Of a DNA stretch of 34,633 nucleotides, positions 30,877 to 34,633 are shown in pieces. The stretch spans positions 1 through 34,633 of the forward strand of contig NZ_ALJC01000121.1 of the NCBI RefSeq assembly GCF_000282975.1, read 5' to 3'. Within the stretch, counting starts at the first letter, position 1. Every line of letters begins with the position of its first letter. This DNA comes from Pseudomonas psychrophila HA-4. GTDB taxonomy: Bacteria > Pseudomonadota > Gammaproteobacteria > Pseudomonadales > Pseudomonadaceae. Both the position numbers and the translations under genes were made by a program. The notes beneath the pieces were generated by a model that worked only from the letters and a program-made list of their open reading frames with translations, was not told the origin of the DNA and did not search any database.

Positions 30877-31698
30877 CTAATGATCAGGCTTCCAATCGGG
30901 CCTGTCTGCGTCATAGCCTTGGGTGGGATGGGGAGGAAGTGGGTGGTCCTTCATGAGTGCGGGGAAGCGTAAATCGGGGTCTATTAATAGTTGTTGGTAA
31001 AAGTCGTTGTATAGTCGGCTCAGGGAGTCTTCAGGGGTATACCACAGAGCCATATGTGGAGGCGTGCTTTTAACAAAGATTTCTTTCATCGTAAACGCGG
31101 CACCTTCATGCCCTTGAGAAAGGGCAAGCTGATAATACTGCAGTGCAATCGGGAAGTTTTTATCAACTATCCGGTAATAAGCGGCAAGTTCATAATTGGC
31201 TTGGCCATAACCCTGTTCTGCCGCACAGCGAATATATTGCAACCCAAGCTCTTCTTTTTTCCCAACATAAATATAGAGTTTACCTAACTGCGTGAGCGCC
31301 GGTGGATTGCCCATGCGCGCAGCCTTATCCAAAAAAGTGAGGCCATCCGTTGCCGGATTAGTAATACCCGCGCTGTTACCTATCATGGCTCCCATATTGT
31401 AAAAACCTTGAGGAATATTAAGATCAATCATGCGCTGATAAAGATCAATAGTTCTTTTAGTATCTTTTTCGACACCGCCTGGCCAACCCGTGCGGTAAAG
31501 CGCAGCAAGGTTATGCATAGCCTTCCAGTGGTTACGTTCAATTGCTTTTTCATACAACTCAACAATATGGTACCAAGGCCTTAAGGTATCTGGCTTAGCT
31601 AGCTTTACTGCTTCTCGATAAAATGCGTCGGCAACAGAATCAAGTACTGGAAAATATTTTTTTTCATGCACGCATATAAATTTTCGAGTTTCAGCCAT
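30877..31698 (-). CDS. Sel1-repeat protein, probable Tle5 immunity protein
   Basis: At least 273 residues of Sel1/TPR-like helical repeats (HWKAMHNLAALYRTGWPGGV, PQGFYNMGAMIGNSAGI, PPALTQLGKLYIYVGKKEEL, GYGQANYELAAYYRI, GHEGAAFTMKEIF). Sel1-repeat proteins beside PldB-type phospholipases in P. aeruginosa are immunity proteins that neutralise the toxin in the periplasm, so this is the likely antidote to the adjacent effector. ATG 31698 has GGAG 8 bases upstream. However, the frame is open further upstream and encodes a signal-peptide-like CIFLLLFFGASLMA that has only TTG (31719) or non-standard codons as starts; see findings. The AT-rich composition suggests recent acquisition with the effector. 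Confidence 0.75.
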   Translation of the reverse strand: MAETRKFICVHEKKYFPVLDSVADAFYREAVKLAKPDTLRPWYHIVELYEKAIERNHWKAMHNLAALYRTGWPGGVEKDTKRTIDLYQRMIDLNIPQGFYNMGAMIGNSAGITNPATDGLTFLDKAARMGNPPALTQLGKLYIYVGKKEELGLQYIRCAAEQGYGQANYELAAYYRIVDKNFPIALQYYQLALSQGHEGAAFTMKEIFVKSTPPHMALWYTPEDSLSRLYNDFYQQLLIDPDLRFPALMKDHPLPPHPTQGYDADRPDWKPDH

Positions 31699-31754
31699 CA
31701 GAGAGGCTCCAAAAAACAATAAGAGGAAAATACAACCACACCTAAAGATAAAAA

Positions 31755-34001
31755 TTAATCTACCGTAAGGTTAGGACTATAGGGTGTGACAACATCCCAA
31801 AAACGAAGTAAATGGCACATCAAGGACTCACCTGAAACTTGTGCTCGCCAGTTATTGTCCATCTGTTCATTCCAGTGTTTGTAATTCTCAATAGTTGAAG
31901 CTTTAACCTCTCCAACATGCATCCCCCGCAGCTTCTCCCTCAGCGATTTCGCCAATTCCGGATTTGGCTGCGCAATGCCCAGCTCTAAATCACTGTGCAT
32001 GCTGCGGATGTTGATATTGGCGGAGCTAAGTAATGTGTAAACGTCATCCACCAGCAGCAGTTTTGAGTGGACATAAATGTGCTTGTAGCGGGCTTTTAAT
32101 CTAGGCGCGTTGAGTATGGCTTCGGCCTCTGGGGACAGGCGTATAGGTGGCGGGCTTCCAGGCGCTGGGTCACTGGTGGAGAGGGTTGCAATGACGACTT
32201 TCAGGCCGGGAATATCGTTACGGTGGTAGGGTTTATCATCATTTTCGTCGATGTACTCAGCCAATCCTGGGATGTAATCCGGTTGTATGCCGCGCATGCG
32301 TTCTTCAACGTGAGTGGTTATACCTTGGTCGCGCAGGGCCTGAATTTTAGCGTTTAGCCGCTCAATGCTTTTAAGCCGATTGAGGCTCGCGAACGGTGAT
32401 GAATACGCGCCACTGTGATTGTTCAGTTCATCGAGTTGCGCGTGATATTCGCTCAAACTTTCGGACAAGTCGCGCTGCACTTGCGGCATCAACTGTTCTT
32501 GCCCCAGTGCTTGAAGCATCTCGTAGGTGGTAACAGACGCTGTTTTTGAGTCTGGGGTGTTGGTGACGACAAACAGGTGCAGGTCGCCCGGCACGCCGCG
32601 GGCTTTTCGAGTTTTGGCAATGTCACCCAAGCGTTTGGCAAAGTCCGGATAACGGAAATATTGATTTTCCATGTACACGTAGTCGGTGGCGTTGCCGATG
32701 GCTTTGAGGTAGTGCTCCAAAATCGAGGTTTCTTTGTCTTGCGGTTGGGTGCGGCAGACCTGTGCCACGCTGTGGGCACCGCGTGTTGCAACATTAGGAA
32801 CGGGCAGTGTGTTGCGCTCGACTTGCAGCGATTCGTAACCAAACCAGCGGTTGTACCAAGGCTTTTCCAGGTCCCAGGCTTGAGAGAAGTTTTGGCTCAG
32901 GTCGGTGAGTACCGGACCATTGACCTTCATCGAGATGTCTTGCCAAGGGCCAAAACCCAAGTCGCGGCCAGCACTGCGGTCGTCAAACAAATGGGCGTCG
33001 GTGTCCCAATAGTTACGATGCAAGTTGTGACCCATGACAAAGCCGATAGCCTGCGGTGTGCCGTAGTCGACCAAGACCATTTTTTGATGATGACTGGCGA
33101 ACAGGGTCAATAGCGCCATCTGGCCAACGCCTAAATCGGTAATGCCCTCGGCGGCCAGCAAATCGTAGAGAAAGTCGAGACGGCCACGGACGATTCGGCG
33201 TTGATCGCCCGCCATCACGTGTTTGGCCTTGCCATCGAAGTCGCGAGTCCTGAATTCAACGTTGACCATACGGGCGCTGTTGACGTCTTTAAACCAGTCG
33301 CGAGTATAAATCTGGCCCCAGGGATCTTGTTGTGTGCCGCCTGAGCCCGAAAGTTTGTTGTAACCCTGGGCACTCTCGGCCTGTTTTGAGAGACGCTCGA
33401 TTTCGGCGTTTTCAGCCTCAAGTGCGAGCAGGCGATTATTGGCTTTTGCGACGAATACGGGATCGTAGCTGCGTGAGTTTATTTTCTGGTAATGCTGTGC
33501 TTCGAGTAAGTCCTGACGCAATCCACGCATGTCTATGCGGTTTTGAGTACGCCGTTGATCCAGCAGAAGTATCTGGTTTTCAGCCGCATCGCCCTTGAGT
33601 ATTCCTGACCCCATCGCCGTGCCTCCTGAGCCGCCGAGCCCCGCGCCGGGCAAGGTATTTTCGACAAAGTTGGCAATCAGGTTTCGCCACACCAGCACGC
33701 GTACCTTGACCCCTTGCTTGCCTTTGGCTGCCAGTAATTCGCCGACCCGCAACCCCTCGGGGCGCTTGAGGCGCATGGCCGGGTCAAAGCCCCAGGTGAT
33801 CACGTCGACACTGTGCTGGGCGTTGTCAATCGCGTCATTCACAGCGCCAAATGCAGCTTGACCATTCACCAAAGGCTCGACCGTGACACCTGCGCGGGGC
33901 GGATAAAACGATTTATTGGCAAACCAGTCCAGGGTCAGGTTGAGCGTGCCAGTAAAGCGTGGATCAAAGGTGATCGTCTCTGGGCTGTAAAGGTCTTTCA
34001 T
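31755..34001 (-). CDS. Phospholipase D-type T6SS effector (Tle5, PldB-like)
   Basis: A 748-residue phospholipase D superfamily protein with two HxKx4D catalytic motifs: HHQKMVLVD (residues 304-312) and HSKLLLVDD (645-653), the second followed by the family text SSANINIRSM. The first half also shows SVDVITWGFDP and GHNLHRNYWDTD. There is no signal peptide, as expected for a cargo delivered by a type VI spike. Tle5 proteins attack phosphatidylethanolamine in target membranes, and some act in eukaryotic hosts. The ATG overlaps the vgrG stop as ATGA and has GAGGA 9 bases upstream, so synthesis is coupled to the carrier. A Sel1-repeat immunity candidate follows. The 130-150 region is rich in glycine, an insert of unclear role. 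Confidence 0.92.
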   Translation of the reverse strand: MKDLYSPETITFDPRFTGTLNLTLDWFANKSFYPPRAGVTVEPLVNGQAAFGAVNDAIDNAQHSVDVITWGFDPAMRLKRPEGLRVGELLAAKGKQGVKVRVLVWRNLIANFVENTLPGAGLGGSGGTAMGSGILKGDAAENQILLLDQRRTQNRIDMRGLRQDLLEAQHYQKINSRSYDPVFVAKANNRLLALEAENAEIERLSKQAESAQGYNKLSGSGGTQQDPWGQIYTRDWFKDVNSARMVNVEFRTRDFDGKAKHVMAGDQRRIVRGRLDFLYDLLAAEGITDLGVGQMALLTLFASHHQKMVLVDYGTPQAIGFVMGHNLHRNYWDTDAHLFDDRSAGRDLGFGPWQDISMKVNGPVLTDLSQNFSQAWDLEKPWYNRWFGYESLQVERNTLPVPNVATRGAHSVAQVCRTQPQDKETSILEHYLKAIGNATDYVYMENQYFRYPDFAKRLGDIAKTRKARGVPGDLHLFVVTNTPDSKTASVTTYEMLQALGQEQLMPQVQRDLSESLSEYHAQLDELNNHSGAYSSPFASLNRLKSIERLNAKIQALRDQGITTHVEERMRGIQPDYIPGLAEYIDENDDKPYHRNDIPGLKVVIATLSTSDPAPGSPPPIRLSPEAEAILNAPRLKARYKHIYVHSKLLLVDDVYTLLSSANINIRSMHSDLELGIAQPNPELAKSLREKLRGMHVGEVKASTIENYKHWNEQMDNNWRAQVSGESLMCHLLRFWDVVTPYSPNLTVD

Positions 34002-34633
34002 GCGATAGATTCCTCAGCATTTGAGCCGGGTTTTGAGGCTTGCGCTCGATGATCGAGAGGCGAGGCATTAGGTTTGTGCACAAGTGAATGGGCTTCGTAG
34101 GCGCGGTGACCTTGTTGTGCCAAATGCTCATGGGCCGCTGAATCAACTGAGGAGTTCTCGCTTTGCAAGCTGAAAACATGGCCATTGGCGAGTTCGACGG
34201 TGTACGTCACGCAGTTGGGAACGGGGACAAAAACAATTAACCCGTCAGGTCCGGCCAATCCTTCCTGGACCTGTACGGCCTCGGCCAACAATCGATAAGG
34301 CTCATTTTCATAACCGGGAACGTTGGGTAAAGGGCGGACATTGATGCTCAAACGCGGCGTTTTTTCGGTGTGCACCAGCCTTTTTTCTAGGCTGGCTCTC
34401 TCCAAGGTCTTGGGCTGGGTTAACACGCCTGAGCTGGTTAATTCGCTAAGCCCGTTGGGGACTAAAGGCAACGCCGCCGTCCCCGGTATCGGCACGCCGC
34501 CGAGCAAGATCGGTGAGCTGACGTAGATCCCGGCCGCACTCACAAGCAGGTATTGGCCGCCGGCCATCAGCGAGATACAGGCCCCGGCAGACAACACCAC
34601 ATGGGCGCCGGCCTTGACCGTGACTTCCATGCC
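33998..34633 (-). CDS. vgrG: VgrG tip protein, C-terminal part (runs off the window)
   Basis: The frame is open to the window edge, so only the last 211 residues are seen. The first 50 (VTVKAGAHVVLSAGACISLM, AGGQYLLVSAAGIYVSSPI) are the end of the VgrG needle, repeated beta turns of the DUF2345 type. After a linker comes a segment with EPYRLLAEAVQVQEGLAGPD, GLIVFVPVPNCVTYTVELAN and GHVFSL, resembling the transthyretin-like extension that in other VgrGs binds a phospholipase cargo. The rest is a polar tail. The methionine at 34630 is internal, not the real start. Its stop overlaps the phospholipase start, so carrier and cargo are paired. Confidence 0.88.
   Translation of the reverse strand, partial: GMEVTVKAGAHVVLSAGACISLMAGGQYLLVSAAGIYVSSPILLGGVPIPGTAALPLVPNGLSELTSSGVLTQPKTLERASLEKRLVHTEKTPRLSINVRPLPNVPGYENEPYRLLAEAVQVQEGLAGPDGLIVFVPVPNCVTYTVELANGHVFSLQSENSSVDSAAHEHLAQQGHRAYEAHSLVHKPNASPLDHRAQASKPGSNAEESIA

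Noticed and set aside
34628..34630. Methionine at 34630 as the start of a separate 210-residue protein
   Set aside because: The frame continues to the window edge and the first residues are the interior of the VgrG needle, so the gene is truncated by the window.
1..34633. CRISPR arrays, tRNAs, rRNAs, insertion sequences, integrases
   Set aside because: No regularly spaced direct repeats, no cloverleaf or rRNA-like sequence, and no transposase or integrase motifs were recognised by reading; a covariance-model search could not be run.

Overview
The window looks like chromosome of a Pseudomonas, most likely of the P. fluorescens group. The main clues are an RsmE-type CsrA paralogue, a reductive pyrimidine-degradation locus arranged as in pseudomonads, REP-like and other palindromic intergenic repeats of Pseudomonas type, and a VgrG/phospholipase D type VI secretion island. 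This placement rests on family recognition and gene order; no database search was possible. I saw no tRNA, rRNA, CRISPR array, transposase or integrase.

Layout. (1) 1-305: the end of an interrupted MocR/aminotransferase-type gene, abutting a repeat with perfect 32-bp inverted arms. (2) 331-6745: a small lipoprotein gene (minus strand), then a three-gene operon for an RND efflux pump (permease, adaptor, outer-membrane factor) with overlapping genes. (3) 6753-7130: repeats. (4) 7209-15667: the reductive uracil/thymine catabolic locus. A transporter and pydC read leftward, and pydB-pydX-pydA read rightward from a 594-bp control region. A RutR-like TetR regulator lies at the far end. A perfect palindrome in front of pydB has a near-copy upstream of the regulator gene, which suggests a shared operator. 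(5) 15799-20284: a DNA-binding-domain-only LuxR protein, a SPOR-like lipoprotein, rsmE, a DUF1269 membrane protein, ppnN and a DUF3087 membrane protein. (6) 20331-22859: a GH19 endolysin-like gene, a MepB-family gene and a small membrane protein gene facing a MerR regulator across a textbook MerR-type promoter (19-bp spacer with central palindrome), and a possible 27-residue membrane peptide.

(7) 23133-30121 is the most interesting region. A TonB-dependent receptor is divergent from a five-gene set: tonB, exbB, exbD, an SfnB/DszC-like acyl-CoA-dehydrogenase-fold flavoprotein and a sigma54 activator without a sensor domain. The intergenic region has a good -24/-12 (sigma54) promoter facing each way, with perfect palindromes between them. 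I read this as a self-contained outer-membrane uptake and oxidation module with its own energiser and activator, probably for an organosulfur compound. The substrate is unknown.

(8) 30290-34633 is a type VI secretion effector island on the minus strand: the C-terminal end of a VgrG with a transthyretin-like extension, a Tle5-type phospholipase D effector translationally coupled to it, a Sel1-repeat protein that is the likely periplasmic immunity protein, and a four-helix membrane protein of unknown role. The last two genes look more AT-rich than their surroundings.
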